A stretch of DNA of 64,000 nt from Pseudomonas caricapapayae. Its GTDB lineage: Bacteria > Pseudomonadota > Gammaproteobacteria > Pseudomonadales > Pseudomonadaceae. The first letter of the stretch is position 1; the number at the start of each line of letters is the position of its first letter. Shown piece by piece: positions 31,980 through 42,328 of this stretch. Made by a program: the position numbers and the translations under genes. The notes under the pieces are model-generated. The model saw only the letters and a program-made list of their open reading frames with translations, made no database searches and was not told the origin of the DNA. The stretch lies in contig NZ_LJPW01000120.1 in NCBI RefSeq assembly GCF_001400735.1, positions 27,653 to 91,652 on the forward strand, written 5' to 3'.

Positions 31980-32766
31980 GGCGTGAGTCCTTGGTTTGCG
32001 CGGCGGCAGCACGGTACTCGCCGTCGGCGGCCTGATGAGAAAAAATGGGTATGCGTTTGAGCAGCAGGCGCACCGCCTGCCAGTAAATCGCCAGACAGGT
32101 TTTAGCGGTCATCCACGGATAAGCCATCAGGTAACGATGCAGCGTCTGGCGGCTGAGGTTCTGGCGGGTCAGATTGAGGGTTGCGTCGAACATTTTCAGT
32201 TCGCCTTGCCAGTCAGCCATGTGTACACCGATCCGCTCGGCGGGCTGGCTGAAGCTCATACGGTATTCAAGGTCACGTGGCAGGAACGGCGACACGTGAA
32301 AGGCCTTGGCCACCGCAAAATACTGATGTCCCTCACCCGTGGCAGGCAGCACATAACTGTAGCGCTCGCCCCAGGGCGTATTGGTGACTTCACACAGAAT
32401 GCCGGCCAGGGTGCCGTCTGCCTCATGGCAGTAGAAAAAACTCACCGGGTTGAACGACAAACCCCAACTGCGTGCCTGGGTCAGCAGGCAGACACGCCCC
32501 GATGGCGTACGGCCCAATGCTTTGCCAACCCGTTCGCGGACCGCCTCTATCAGCGTCATTCCTTGCCCGGTCAGCTCTGGCAGGTAGTCACGCTCGCGAA
32601 ACGAGAAGGGCGCAAAACGTCTTTTGCCTGCCAGCGGAGAGAGCCCCAGCACGTGCTCCTGCTCATCCAGATCCAGATAGAGCAAGCCTATTCGATAGGT
32701 GAACGCATGGGCGCGCGGCGAAAATCGCCGGTGGCTGATCCAGCCGCTGTAGAGCGCGCTGTTCAC
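31966..32766 (-). CDS. DUF1365 family protein
   Basis: 266 residues. It begins NSALYSGWISHRRFSPRAHAF and has FNPVSFFYC in the middle, both DUF1365 hallmarks. The family almost always lies between a flavin amine-oxidase-like gene and a CFA-like gene, exactly as here, overlapping them by 4 and 14 bases. The biochemical role is not established to my knowledge; participation in acyl-chain modification is inferred from that linkage. Confidence 0.88.
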   Translation of the reverse strand: MNSALYSGWISHRRFSPRAHAFTYRIGLLYLDLDEQEHVLGLSPLAGKRRFAPFSFRERDYLPELTGQGMTLIEAVRERVGKALGRTPSGRVCLLTQARSWGLSFNPVSFFYCHEADGTLAGILCEVTNTPWGERYSYVLPATGEGHQYFAVAKAFHVSPFLPRDLEYRMSFSQPAERIGVHMADWQGELKMFDATLNLTRQNLSRQTLHRYLMAYPWMTAKTCLAIYWQAVRLLLKRIPIFSHQAADGEYRAAAAQTKDSRHEKQ

Positions 32767-34010
32767 AGGGTTTCACCAAAGGCCTGAGCCACGCGCAAGC
32801 CGCTGACGACGCCGTCTTCGTGGAAACCGTTGGCCCAGTAGGCGCCGCAGTACCAGGTGTGATCGACGCCGTTGATTTCCTCCCAGCGTGCCTGTGCGGC
32901 GATCGCATCAAGGCTGTATTGCGGATGCGCGTAACGGTAGCGACCGAGGATTTTTTCCGGGTCGATGGCGGCGGTCTGATTGAGGCTGACACAGAACGTT
33001 GTGTCGCTCTCGATCCCTTGCAGGATGTTCATGTCATAAGTAACGGCTGCCGACTGCTGTTCACTGCCGCCCAGACGGTAGTTCCAGCTTGCCCAGGCCA
33101 GTTTGCGCTGGGGCAGCAGTCGCGTATCGGTGTGCAGCACCACATCGTTCTCGGCATAGCGCAGGGCCCCGAGAATCGAGCGCTCGGCACTGGATGGCTC
33201 GGCCAGCAGCGCCAAGGCCTGGTCGCTGTGGCAGGCAAACACCACCTTGTCGAAGCGTTCGGTGCCCAGCCTGCTGTGCAGCGTTACGCCGTCGCTGTCG
33301 CGTTCCACCCGCGTGACGGGGCAGGACAGGCGAATCCGCTCCCGGAACGAAGCCGTCAACGGTTCGACATAACTTCTCGAGCCACCCTCGATGACGCACC
33401 ATTGCGGCCGATGAGTGACCGAGAGCAGGCCGTGATTCTTGAAAAAGCGCACAAAGAACTGCAACGGAAAGCCGAGCATGTCCGCCAGTGACATCGACCA
33501 GATCGCCGCGCCCATAGGCACGATGTAATGGTCGATGAAACGCTGGCCATAGCCGCCGCTCTTCAGGTACTCGCCCAGCGTCGTGTCTGCCGCGATGCGC
33601 TGGTTTTCCAGATCATCGACCGACTGACGATTGAAACGCAGGATATCGCGCAGCATGCCCCAGAACCTGGGTGACAGCAGATTGCTGCGCTGGGCGAACA
33701 GGCTGTTGAGGTTGTTGCCGTTATATTCCACGCCAGTGCGCGGATCATGCACCGAAAAGCTCATTTCGGCCGGCTTGAAGCCGACACCCAACTGACTGAG
33801 CAGGCGAATGAAGTTGGGGTAGGTCCAGTCGTTAAAGACAATGAAACCGGTGTCAATGGCATAGGTTCGGCCTTCGACCTGCACGTCGACCGTATGGGTA
33901 TGCCCGCCGATCCAGTCGGAGGACTCGAAAACGGTCACCTCATGCGCGCGGTCAAGCAGGTAAGCGCTGGTCAGGCCGGCAATCCCGCTGCCGATGACGG
34001 CGATTTTCAT
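32763..34010 (-). CDS. FAD-dependent amine oxidase-like oxidoreductase
   Basis: 415 residues. The dinucleotide-binding motif GSGIAGLTSAYLL and IGGHTHTVDV lie near the N-terminus, and FHEDGVVSGLRVA closes the FAD site at the C-terminus. It belongs to the NAD(P)/FAD amine-oxidase/desaturase-like group. In operons with DUF1365 and CFA-like genes it may oxidise or desaturate a lipid acyl chain (compare UfaD of Rhodobacter). It overlaps both neighbours by 4 bases. Substrate unknown. Confidence 0.87.
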   Translation of the reverse strand: MKIAVIGSGIAGLTSAYLLDRAHEVTVFESSDWIGGHTHTVDVQVEGRTYAIDTGFIVFNDWTYPNFIRLLSQLGVGFKPAEMSFSVHDPRTGVEYNGNNLNSLFAQRSNLLSPRFWGMLRDILRFNRQSVDDLENQRIAADTTLGEYLKSGGYGQRFIDHYIVPMGAAIWSMSLADMLGFPLQFFVRFFKNHGLLSVTHRPQWCVIEGGSRSYVEPLTASFRERIRLSCPVTRVERDSDGVTLHSRLGTERFDKVVFACHSDQALALLAEPSSAERSILGALRYAENDVVLHTDTRLLPQRKLAWASWNYRLGGSEQQSAAVTYDMNILQGIESDTTFCVSLNQTAAIDPEKILGRYRYAHPQYSLDAIAAQARWEEINGVDHTWYCGAYWANGFHEDGVVSGLRVAQAFGETL

Positions 34011-34795
34011 TGCGCATCCTTATTCGACGACTCGGTCCGCGCCATGCGTTTGCCGAGTGCAAGCCTGGCGCGTGCCGGAAGCAGGGCCAGTAAGCTCATG
34101 CTGAATATGAACAACGCCGGAAAGGCGATATCCAGCGGACGTTTGTTGCGCCCCAGTTTGCTGGCGATGTGTTTGGCTGCCTTTTCGACAGGCCAGCGCA
34201 TCGGCATCGGGAAATCATTTTTTTGTGTCAGCGGTGTGTCGACGAACCCGGGGCTGACCACTGTGACGTCGATGTTTTCGCTGGCCAGGTCCAGACGCAG
34301 CGCTTCGAGCAGATAACGCAGGCCGGCCTTCGACGCGCCGTAGGCTTCTGCGCGCGGCAAAGCCAGGTAGGTCACCGCACTGGCCACGCCGACCAGATGC
34401 GGCTGATGCCCTTTGCGTAACAGCGGTAGCGCGTGCTCGATGCAGTAACTGCTGGCCAGCAGGTTGGTGCGCACCACGCGTTCGACCATGGCCGCTTCAA
34501 ACTGCCGGGCATCGATATATTCGCACGTGCCCGCGTTGAAGATGGCGGTGTCCAGGGCTCCCCATTGCCGGGCGATATCGTCGGCAATCGCTTTCACTTG
34601 CTCGGGGTCGGTGATATCACCGGTCACCAGCAGCACCTGCGTGGGATAAACGTTCGCCAGGTCCTGCAATGGCTCAAGCGTACGGGCGGTCAGCGCCAGC
34701 CGGTGTCCGGCGTTGAGCAGCTCTTTTGCCAGCGCCAGACCAATGCCGCTGCTTGCTCCGGTCAACCAGATGCGTCGTGCAACAGGAGTGCTCAT
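34007..34795 (-). CDS. Short-chain dehydrogenase/reductase
   Basis: 262 residues from the ATG at 34795, which overlaps the NTF2-like gene; the longer open frame has no coupled start. WLTGASSGIGLALA is the cofactor loop, FNAGT matches the NAG motif, and YGASKAGL holds the catalytic Y-x-x-x-K. A hydrophobic stretch near the C-terminus (ALFIFSMSLLALL) may anchor it to the membrane, in keeping with lipid-related neighbours. Substrate unknown. Confidence 0.88.
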   Translation of the reverse strand: MSTPVARRIWLTGASSGIGLALAKELLNAGHRLALTARTLEPLQDLANVYPTQVLLVTGDITDPEQVKAIADDIARQWGALDTAIFNAGTCEYIDARQFEAAMVERVVRTNLLASSYCIEHALPLLRKGHQPHLVGVASAVTYLALPRAEAYGASKAGLRYLLEALRLDLASENIDVTVVSPGFVDTPLTQKNDFPMPMRWPVEKAAKHIASKLGRNKRPLDIAFPALFIFSMSLLALLPARARLALGKRMARTESSNKDAQ

Positions 34796-35214
34796 CCCAA
34801 CCTCTTCTTCAGCCAATGGATGACTCGACCCATGATGGGCAGATGTTCGTAGAGCAATGCACCGGCGTCGAAGTAGTCCCGGTGTCGATAAACCTTGTCG
34901 TGCCATTTCAGGTGCGAACAGCCTTCGACCCTGATTGTTTTGCCTGCGGCCAGGCGCGGATGCGAATAACTCATGGTCCAGACCAGATAGCCCTCACCGG
35001 GGCGCACTTCATCGAAGGCATGGAAATCGAACTGCAGATCCTGGACGTTGGCGTACAACTCGGCGAAATAGCGCCGCATGGCCGCGAGGCCGTGGATGTC
35101 GTGCATCGGGTCGCTGAACGACACGTCATCGCTGTACAGTTCGGCGACCCGATCAAGGTTGTCCTTGTTCAGCGCGGCAAAACCTTCGGCGAAGCGATGC
35201 AGGAAATCAGCCAT
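34792..35214 (-). CDS. SnoaL/NTF2-like protein
   Basis: 140 residues from the ATG at 35214, overlapping the photolyase gene by 8 bases. The pattern FAALNKDNLDRVAELYSDDV followed by FSDPMHDIHGL is the alpha+beta cone fold of SnoaL/NTF2-like domains. Members range from isomerases to binding proteins. No catalytic role can be assigned; its place between phr and the SDR gene ties it to the same regulon. Confidence 0.82.
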   Translation of the reverse strand: MADFLHRFAEGFAALNKDNLDRVAELYSDDVSFSDPMHDIHGLAAMRRYFAELYANVQDLQFDFHAFDEVRPGEGYLVWTMSYSHPRLAAGKTIRVEGCSHLKWHDKVYRHRDYFDAGALLYEHLPIMGRVIHWLKKRLG

Positions 35215-36655
35215 GTTCGACTCCCGCAGCGGGCTGGCGAGCCGGAAGCGCCTTGAACGCTGCCAGGGCACGCGCTCGGCTCTTGCTCAGATCGACGATG
35301 GGTTTCGGGAAGTCGGCAGCGCCAAACAGGTCGCCGATCAAGGCGGGGTCATGAATCTGCTTTTTATTGAGATCGGCCAGTTCCGGCAACCAGCGCTTGA
35401 TGAACACGCCCTCGGGGTCGAACCGCTCCGACTGAGACAACGGATTGAAAATACGGAAGTAGGGTGCCGAGTCGGTGCCCGTGGACGAACTCCACTGCCA
35501 CCCGCCATTGTTGGCCGCCAGATCGCCGTCGATCAGGTGGCGCATGAAGAAGCGCTCGCCCTCGCGCCAGTCGATCAGCAGGTTTTTGGTGAGGAACATC
35601 GCAACGACCATCCTTAGCCGATTGTGCATCCATCCGGTTTCCAGCAACTGGCGCATCGCTGCGTCAATGATCGGCAGGCCGGTACGCGCCTCTTGCCACG
35701 CCAGCAGTTCTTCGGGGGCATCGCGCCACTTCAATGCCTCGGTTTCCGGGCGAAAGGCACGATGACGCGATACACGAGGGTAGCCTACCAGGGTGTGTTT
35801 ATAGAACTCTCGCCACAATAGTTCGTTGATCCAGGTCACCGTGCCGACGTCACCACTTTCGAACTCCCCTTGATTACTGGCCAGCGCTGCGTGCAGACAC
35901 TGGCGCGGTGAAATCACCCCTGCCGCCAGATAGGCCGACAACTGGCTGGTGCCGGGTTTGGCCGGGAAATCGCGCTCAGTCTTGTAATAGCTGATCTGCT
36001 CGTCGGCGAAGGCGTCCATGCGCCGCCTGGCTTCTGCCTCGCCTGCCGGCCACAGGTTGCGTAACGCTTGCGACGGCGTGGCAAAACCCTTGACCTGGTC
36101 AGGGATCGAATCGCTCTTGATCGACAGGGGTTGCTGCGCCTGCGGTGCACGCACCGGGTGCGGCATGGCCTCATGCAGACGGCTGTAGCAGACTTTCTTG
36201 AACTGGGTGAACACCTGAAAATAGTTGCCGGTCTTGGTCAGGATACTGCCGGGCTTGAATAACAGTTGATCAAGGTAACTGTTGAAGTGCACACCGGCTT
36301 TTTCCATAGCCTTCTGCACGCCCTGATCGCGAAGGGTTTCGTTGATGCCGTATTCCTGATTGAGGTGCAGGCCATCGACCTTGAACTGTGTGCACAGTTT
36401 TGCCAGCACTTCGGGTGCCTGATCCCAGGTGTCCGCCTCGCGGATCAGCAGTGGCACGTTGAATGTGGCCAGCGCCTTTTCCAGCTCGACCAGATTGCGC
36501 AGCCAGAAGTCCACCTTGCAGTCGGCATCGTCATGGCTGCGCCACTGCGCAGGACTGAGCAGGTAGACCGCCAGCGTCGGACCGCGCTCCATGGCAGCGG
36601 TCAGGGCAGTATTGTCATGAACGCGCAGGTCGCTACGCAGCCAGATCAGTTGCAT
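35207..36655 (-). CDS. phrB: Deoxyribodipyrimidine photolyase, class I
   Basis: 482 residues, standard length. The N-terminal antenna domain starts LIWLRSDLRVHDNTAL. The C-terminal FAD domain has TGLPIIDAAMRQL, TGWMHNRLRM and NNGGWQWSSSTGTD, including the tryptophan-rich dimer-binding cleft. It repairs cyclobutane pyrimidine dimers with blue light. It follows the MerR-type regulator by 9 bases. Confidence 0.96.
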   Translation of the reverse strand: MQLIWLRSDLRVHDNTALTAAMERGPTLAVYLLSPAQWRSHDDADCKVDFWLRNLVELEKALATFNVPLLIREADTWDQAPEVLAKLCTQFKVDGLHLNQEYGINETLRDQGVQKAMEKAGVHFNSYLDQLLFKPGSILTKTGNYFQVFTQFKKVCYSRLHEAMPHPVRAPQAQQPLSIKSDSIPDQVKGFATPSQALRNLWPAGEAEARRRMDAFADEQISYYKTERDFPAKPGTSQLSAYLAAGVISPRQCLHAALASNQGEFESGDVGTVTWINELLWREFYKHTLVGYPRVSRHRAFRPETEALKWRDAPEELLAWQEARTGLPIIDAAMRQLLETGWMHNRLRMVVAMFLTKNLLIDWREGERFFMRHLIDGDLAANNGGWQWSSSTGTDSAPYFRIFNPLSQSERFDPEGVFIKRWLPELADLNKKQIHDPALIGDLFGAADFPKPIVDLSKSRARALAAFKALPARQPAAGVEHG

Positions 36656-36664
36656 GAGAAGTCC

Positions 36665-37567
36665 TTAGATAAGTCCGAGCTTGCCCAGCTCGATCTGAGC
36701 GCTGAGTGCGTCGTGGGCAAGGGTCAATCCAGCTATCTCGTTTGCCTGTACGAGCAGCTCGGCGTTATGGATCTGCACCGTTGGTCCGCCCAGCACGACA
36801 GGGCAGGTGATATTGGCCAGCAAGCGGGGTAACTGGGCTACGTTCAGCGCTTTGCTGGAGTAGAGCAATATGCCGCGTGGCTTCAGGTATTCCGCGGCAA
36901 GCGCCAGCTCACCCACAGGCAGCGGCCAGTCGAACACCTCGACCGGGCAGTCGGCGCTGCTCACCAGCCAGGCCGCGAGCCACAGGTGCGGTTCCAGCGG
37001 CAGATCCGACTGATTGACCAGCAGCAACGGGCTGCCACTGAGCTGACGGTTGTTGTGGTAAATCCGTGCGCCAAACTTGCTGCGCAGCCATGAATAGAAA
37101 AACGTACGCTCCAGTTGCGCGCCGAACTTGCCTTGCCAGCGCTGCTCCAGTTCGGCCAGCAGCGGCAGCAGAAGCTGTTCACACAGTGTGCGCGGCGGGT
37201 ACAGCGACATCGCCTGATTGAACACGTCATCGACACGGCGTTCGGCCAGCTCGCCGATTGCCACCAGCAGGGTCTGGCGCAGCGCGTCCCAGTCGTTGGT
37301 CGGGGGCAGGGCGTCCTGGCGGCTATCGTCGATCAAGCCCTTGACCTGGCTGACGGACACGCCGCGGTTGAGCCAGGTGAGGATCTTCATGACGCGCTGC
37401 ACATGCTCGTCCGAATACAGCCGATGGCCCTTGGCGGTGCGGTGCGGGACGATCAGTCCGTAACGGCGTTCCCAGGCACGCAAGGTAACGGCGTTGACGC
37501 CTGTCTGCCTTGCGACCTCGCGGATAGGCAGCCAGTCGCCCGGCACCTCTGTGTCTGTTTCATTCAT
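36665..37567 (-). CDS. MerR-family regulator, LitR/CarH-like without B12 motif
   Basis: 300 residues. Residues 14-82 are a MerR winged helix (REVARQTGVNAVTLRAWERRYG, a family signature). The remainder resembles the four-helix plus cobalamin-binding fold of CarH/LitR, but where CarH has W-x9-E-H this protein has W144 then R154-T155, and no D-x-H-x-x-G is seen. It therefore looks like class II LitR proteins, which in P. putida respond to light through a partner LOV protein rather than B12. It sits between DUF523 and phrB and probably controls this operon. Confidence 0.87.
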   Translation of the reverse strand: MNETDTEVPGDWLPIREVARQTGVNAVTLRAWERRYGLIVPHRTAKGHRLYSDEHVQRVMKILTWLNRGVSVSQVKGLIDDSRQDALPPTNDWDALRQTLLVAIGELAERRVDDVFNQAMSLYPPRTLCEQLLLPLLAELEQRWQGKFGAQLERTFFYSWLRSKFGARIYHNNRQLSGSPLLLVNQSDLPLEPHLWLAAWLVSSADCPVEVFDWPLPVGELALAAEYLKPRGILLYSSKALNVAQLPRLLANITCPVVLGGPTVQIHNAELLVQANEIAGLTLAHDALSAQIELGKLGLI

Positions 37568-37570
37568 GAG

Positions 37571-38533
37571 TCAAATCGCATTACGCAGGCTGAGGTTTTC
37601 CGGATGGGGCTGCATGTATACCTGCAGCGCCACATACGGATCCGGATGTTGGCGAAAGTGATGTTTGAGCAGGGTCAGCGGTACGATCAAGGGCACGATG
37701 CCCTGGTGGTACTGGCTGATCACTTCCTGGATTTCCTGTTTGTCCTCGGCACCGATGGTCTGTTTCAAATAACCGCACAGGTGCTGCAGGACGTTGGTAT
37801 GAGTACGGCGAGTCGCACACTTTTTCAGTGCAGCCATGAGCTCGCTGAAATACAGCGGTGCGATTTCATTGGGATCGGTGCGGCCCATGCTGCCAAGCAT
37901 TTTGCCCAGTGCCTTGTATTGCACCGGGTCGTTGGCCATCAGCTGGTATTTGTAACGAGAGTGGAATTCGGTCAGCGCGCGCCGGGTGACGCCTTCTTTC
38001 AGCAACTGTTGCCAGGCGGCATAGGCAAATACGCGGGTGACGAAATTTTCCCGCAGAACGGCGTCGTTCAGCCGACCGTCTTCCTCGACCGGAAGGTTGG
38101 GGTGACGTTCGCAAAACGCCTGAGCGTAGATTCCGCGACCGCCGCCATCTACCGGGGCACCGTTCTCGCGGTAGACCTTGACCCGCTCCAGGCCACAGGA
38201 CGGGGATTTCTGCATGAAAATGTAACCACAGATATCACCCAGCTCTTCGGCCATCTGTACGCCGTAATCCGCCAGAGCCTCGGTGACGTCCAGCTCGCGA
38301 TTGACTGTGCCCAGCGCCTTGGGGTTTTCTGCATCGCCCACCAGCCTGATCGGCTCACGCGGGATGCCCATGCCGATAGCAACTTCAGGGCACGCCTGAA
38401 CAAAGTCGAAGTACTTGCTCAGTGCTTGGGTACACAGATGAGACTCCTTGTGGCCGCCATTGAAACGAACCTCGGCGCCCATCAGGCACGCACTGATGCC
38501 AAGCTTGGGTTTTTCGGTTGCGGACGTTGGCAT
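37571..38533 (-). CDS. DUF523-DUF1722 (YbgA-like) fusion protein
   Basis: 320 residues. The N-terminal DUF523 part (about 1-150) has GISACLMGAEVRFNGGHK, CPEVAIGMG and FMQKSPSCG with conserved cysteines. The C-terminal DUF1722 part (about 180-310) is YbgA-like. In E. coli ybgA is next to phr, so linkage with photolyase is an old one. Biochemical role unknown to me; DUF523 cysteines suggest a metal or cluster. It is the first gene after the 38541-38629 promoter region. Confidence 0.9.
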   Translation of the reverse strand: MPTSATEKPKLGISACLMGAEVRFNGGHKESHLCTQALSKYFDFVQACPEVAIGMGIPREPIRLVGDAENPKALGTVNRELDVTEALADYGVQMAEELGDICGYIFMQKSPSCGLERVKVYRENGAPVDGGGRGIYAQAFCERHPNLPVEEDGRLNDAVLRENFVTRVFAYAAWQQLLKEGVTRRALTEFHSRYKYQLMANDPVQYKALGKMLGSMGRTDPNEIAPLYFSELMAALKKCATRRTHTNVLQHLCGYLKQTIGAEDKQEIQEVISQYHQGIVPLIVPLTLLKHHFRQHPDPYVALQVYMQPHPENLSLRNAI

Positions 38534-38540
38534 CAGTCAC

Positions 38541-38629
38541 CTCTACAGAAGACTTGTACAGATAGATCATGCTGTACAACTTGTCTTCATCATAGGGGCG
38601 TAGCTGTACAAGTCAAATTCTTTGTAGAG
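38541..38629 (-). promoter_or_regulatory. Promoter region with repeated TGTACA words (photolyase operon)
   Basis: TGTACA occurs at 38555-38560, 38573-38578 and 38605-38610, with the variants TCTACA (38542-38547) and TGTAGA (38623-38628). Two pairs are each 18 bases apart. On the minus strand TTGACT and TATGAT, 16 bases apart, bracket one TGTACA, a good sigma-70 promoter with an operator in its spacer. Palindromic TGTACA-type sites are used by CarH/LitR-type MerR proteins. Confidence 0.65.
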
Positions 38630-38697
38630 GATTTTGCACGTCTGTCAGCCACTGATTCATGTGACTGTGGTGGCGCACCGCAAGAATCAGAAACCGG

Positions 38698-39949
<1,252 letters not shown>

Positions 39950-40185
39950 ATCTTCTTGTTTGGTATAACTTGCAGTGGTTTTGGAATTTGCCTGTTGAGT
40001 CACATTGCAACTTGCAGGGTCGAACGGTTCAGCCATCAGGGCAAGGGCCGCCGGGCTGCGCTCCATTCAACTGTGGCCTAAGGTTCAGCTGACAGTTTCG
40101 TTTTCCGGATAAGCGTCGCGGAAAGCGCCACTGGTAAAAAATAAGACTACTCAATTGTCACGTACGCCACGCGAGGTTATCTGCC

Positions 40186-41088
40186 ATGCACATATTGCTG
40201 ACCGGTGGTACTGGTTTGATAGGACGAGCGCTCTGCCGGTTCTGGTCTGCTCAAGGTCATGAACTGACGGTATGGAGCCGAACGCCCGCCGACGTTGCCG
40301 AGCTGTGCGGCCCTTCGGTGCGTGGTATCGCCAGCCTTGACGAGCTAGGTGCGCAGGCGGTGGACGCCATCGTCAATCTGGCCGGTGCGCCTATCGCGGA
40401 TCGTCCCTGGACCCGCAAGCGTCGCCTGCTCTTGTGGGAGAGCCGCATCGGCCTGACCGAGCAACTGCTGACCTGGCTGGGCACCCGTTCACAACGACCT
40501 GCGCTGATGATTTCCGGCTCTGCGGTGGGGTGGTACGGCGACAGTGGCGAGCGCGAAATAGATGAAACCTCACTGCCTGCCAAAGAGGATTTTGCCAGCC
40601 AGCTGTGCAACGCCTGGGAAGAAACCGCGCAACGTGCCGAGTCGCTGGGCGTGCGTGTAGTGCTGATCCGTACAGGGCTGGTGCTGTCGGACCGCGCGGG
40701 TTTCCTGCAGCGCTTGTTGCCGCCTTTCAAATTCGGCATGGGCGGGCCTATCGGTAACGGCAGGCAGTGGATGCCCTGGGTTCACATCGAGGATCAAATC
40801 GCTGCGATTGATTTTCTGTTGAATCTGAATGAAGCAAAGGGTCCCTATAATGTTTGTGCGCCATCGCCGGTGCGCAATCGTCAGTTTGCCAAGGCGCTGG
40901 CAGGTATGCTGCATCGACCCGCGTTCATGCCTATGCCTGCACTGGCCCTGAAAGTATTGCTGGGTGAGCTTTCGGTATTGCTGCTCGGCGGCCAGCGTGC
41001 GCGGCCGGAGCGTTTGCAGGAAGCTGGTTTCATATTCAAGTACACCGAACTCGACACTGCCCTGCAGGATTTGCTGGGTCGCCACTGA
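40186..41088 (+). CDS. TIGR01777 family epimerase-like protein
   Basis: 300 residues, extended SDR fold. [18 protein letters not shown] is the cofactor loop, [13 protein letters not shown] and [12 protein letters not shown] are TIGR01777 hallmarks (SulA/YfcH-like). Function is not settled in the family. It lies 289 bases from the divergent renalase gene and 22 bases before hemH, the usual neighbour in Pseudomonas. Confidence 0.9.
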   Translation: MHILLTGGTGLIGRALCRFWSAQGHELTVWSRTPADVAELCGPSVRGIASLDELGAQAVDAIVNLAGAPIADRPWTRKRRLLLWESRIGLTEQLLTWLGTRSQRPALMISGSAVGWYGDSGEREIDETSLPAKEDFASQLCNAWEETAQRAESLGVRVVLIRTGLVLSDRAGFLQRLLPPFKFGMGGPIGNGRQWMPWVHIEDQIAAIDFLLNLNEAKGPYNVCAPSPVRNRQFAKALAGMLHRPAFMPMPALALKVLLGELSVLLLGGQRARPERLQEAGFIFKYTELDTALQDLLGRH

Positions 41089-41110
41089 ACGCTTTGAAAT
41101 AGGATGTTGC

Positions 41111-42133
41111 ATGACCGATCACGCTTTGTTGCTGGTCAATCTGGGTTCGCCTGCTTCTACTCAAGTGGCAGACGTGCGCAGCTACCTGAACCAGTTTCTG
41201 ATGGATCCCTATGTGATCGACTTGCCGTGGCCGGTGCGCAGGCTGCTGGTCTCGCTGATTCTGATCAAGCGGCCAGAGCAGTCCGCGCATGCCTATGCGT
41301 CCATCTGGTGGGATGAGGGTTCACCGCTGGTGGTGCTGAGCAAGCGCCTGCAGCAGGCGATGAAAAACGAGTGGTCGCACGGCCCCGTCGAACTGGCGAT
41401 GCGCTATGGCGAGCCGTCCATTGAGACCGTATTGACGCGACTGTCAGAACAGGGTTTCAAGAAAGTCACCCTGGCACCGCTGTATCCGCAATTTGCCGAC
41501 AGCACGGTAACCACCGTCATTGAAGAGGCCAAGCGCGTGGTGCGCGCCAAATCGTTGAAGATGCAATTCTCCGTTTTGCAGCCGTTCTACGATCAGCCCG
41601 AGTACCTGAGCGCGTTGGTGGAAAGCGTCCGCCCGCATCTGGAGCAACCTTACGACCATTTGTTGCTGAGTTTCCACGGCTTGCCGGAGCGGCATCTGCA
41701 CAAGCTGGACCCCACCGGCAAACACTGCCTCAAGGACGACTGCTGCATGACAGCGCCCGCCGAAGTGCTTGCCACTTGCTATCGCGCCCAGTGCCTGCAA
41801 TCGGCTGCTGCGTTCGCCAAGCGCATGGGCATACCCGAGGGTAAATGGTCGGTGTCGTTTCAGTCCCGACTGGGGCGTGCCAAATGGATCGAGCCCTATA
41901 CCGAGGCGCATCTGGACGAACTGGCGGCGGAAGGTGTGAAGAAGCTGCTGGTCATGTGTCCGGCGTTCGTGGCTGATTGCATTGAAACGCTGGAAGAGAT
42001 CGGCGACCGCGGTGCCGAACAATTCAAGGAAGCGGGGGGCGAGGAACTGATATTGGTGCCTTGCCTGAACGACGATCCCAACTGGGCGAAAGAGCTGAGC
42101 AGACTGTGCGAGCGTGCGCCGTTGATGCTGTGA
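41111..42133 (+). CDS. hemH: Ferrochelatase
   Basis: 340 residues from the ATG at 41111, with AGGA 7 bases upstream; the long upstream frame is an out-of-frame shadow of the preceding gene. [24 protein letters not shown] (metal-site histidine) and [15 protein letters not shown] are ferrochelatase signatures. It inserts Fe2+ into protoporphyrin IX, the last step of haem synthesis that hemA begins. Confidence 0.96.
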   Translation: MTDHALLLVNLGSPASTQVADVRSYLNQFLMDPYVIDLPWPVRRLLVSLILIKRPEQSAHAYASIWWDEGSPLVVLSKRLQQAMKNEWSHGPVELAMRYGEPSIETVLTRLSEQGFKKVTLAPLYPQFADSTVTTVIEEAKRVVRAKSLKMQFSVLQPFYDQPEYLSALVESVRPHLEQPYDHLLLSFHGLPERHLHKLDPTGKHCLKDDCCMTAPAEVLATCYRAQCLQSAAAFAKRMGIPEGKWSVSFQSRLGRAKWIEPYTEAHLDELAAEGVKKLLVMCPAFVADCIETLEEIGDRGAEQFKEAGGEELILVPCLNDDPNWAKELSRLCERAPLML

Positions 42134-42182
42134 TGCGTTGAACCGCGGAGCATGGCACGAGAGTGTTCTTCCAGACGCTTAT

Positions 42183-42314
42183 CGTTGCTCACGCTCCAGC
42201 GTGGGAATGCCCTGGGTGACGCTCCGCGTCGCAAATCTGCGCCGCACCGCACATTCAGGATCGGACGCAGAGCGTCCAGAACTGCATGCCAACGCGGAGC
42301 ATTGGCACGATAGT
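42183..42314. repeat. Two inverted copies of the bipartite inverted-repeat element
   Basis: One copy reads right to left at 42183-42230 (cacgctccagcgtg, then gacgctccgcgtc) and one reads left to right at 42263-42314 (ggacgcagagcgtcc, then a degenerate ccaacgcggagcattgg). They fill the space between the convergent hemH and uraA genes. Confidence 0.85.
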
Positions 42315-42328
42315 CAAGAAGTGAAGCG

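Noticed and set aside
40964..41110. N-terminal extension of HemH
   Set aside because: The extension is another reading of the TIGR01777 gene; ATG 41111 has its own AGGA and begins the conserved ferrochelatase sequence.
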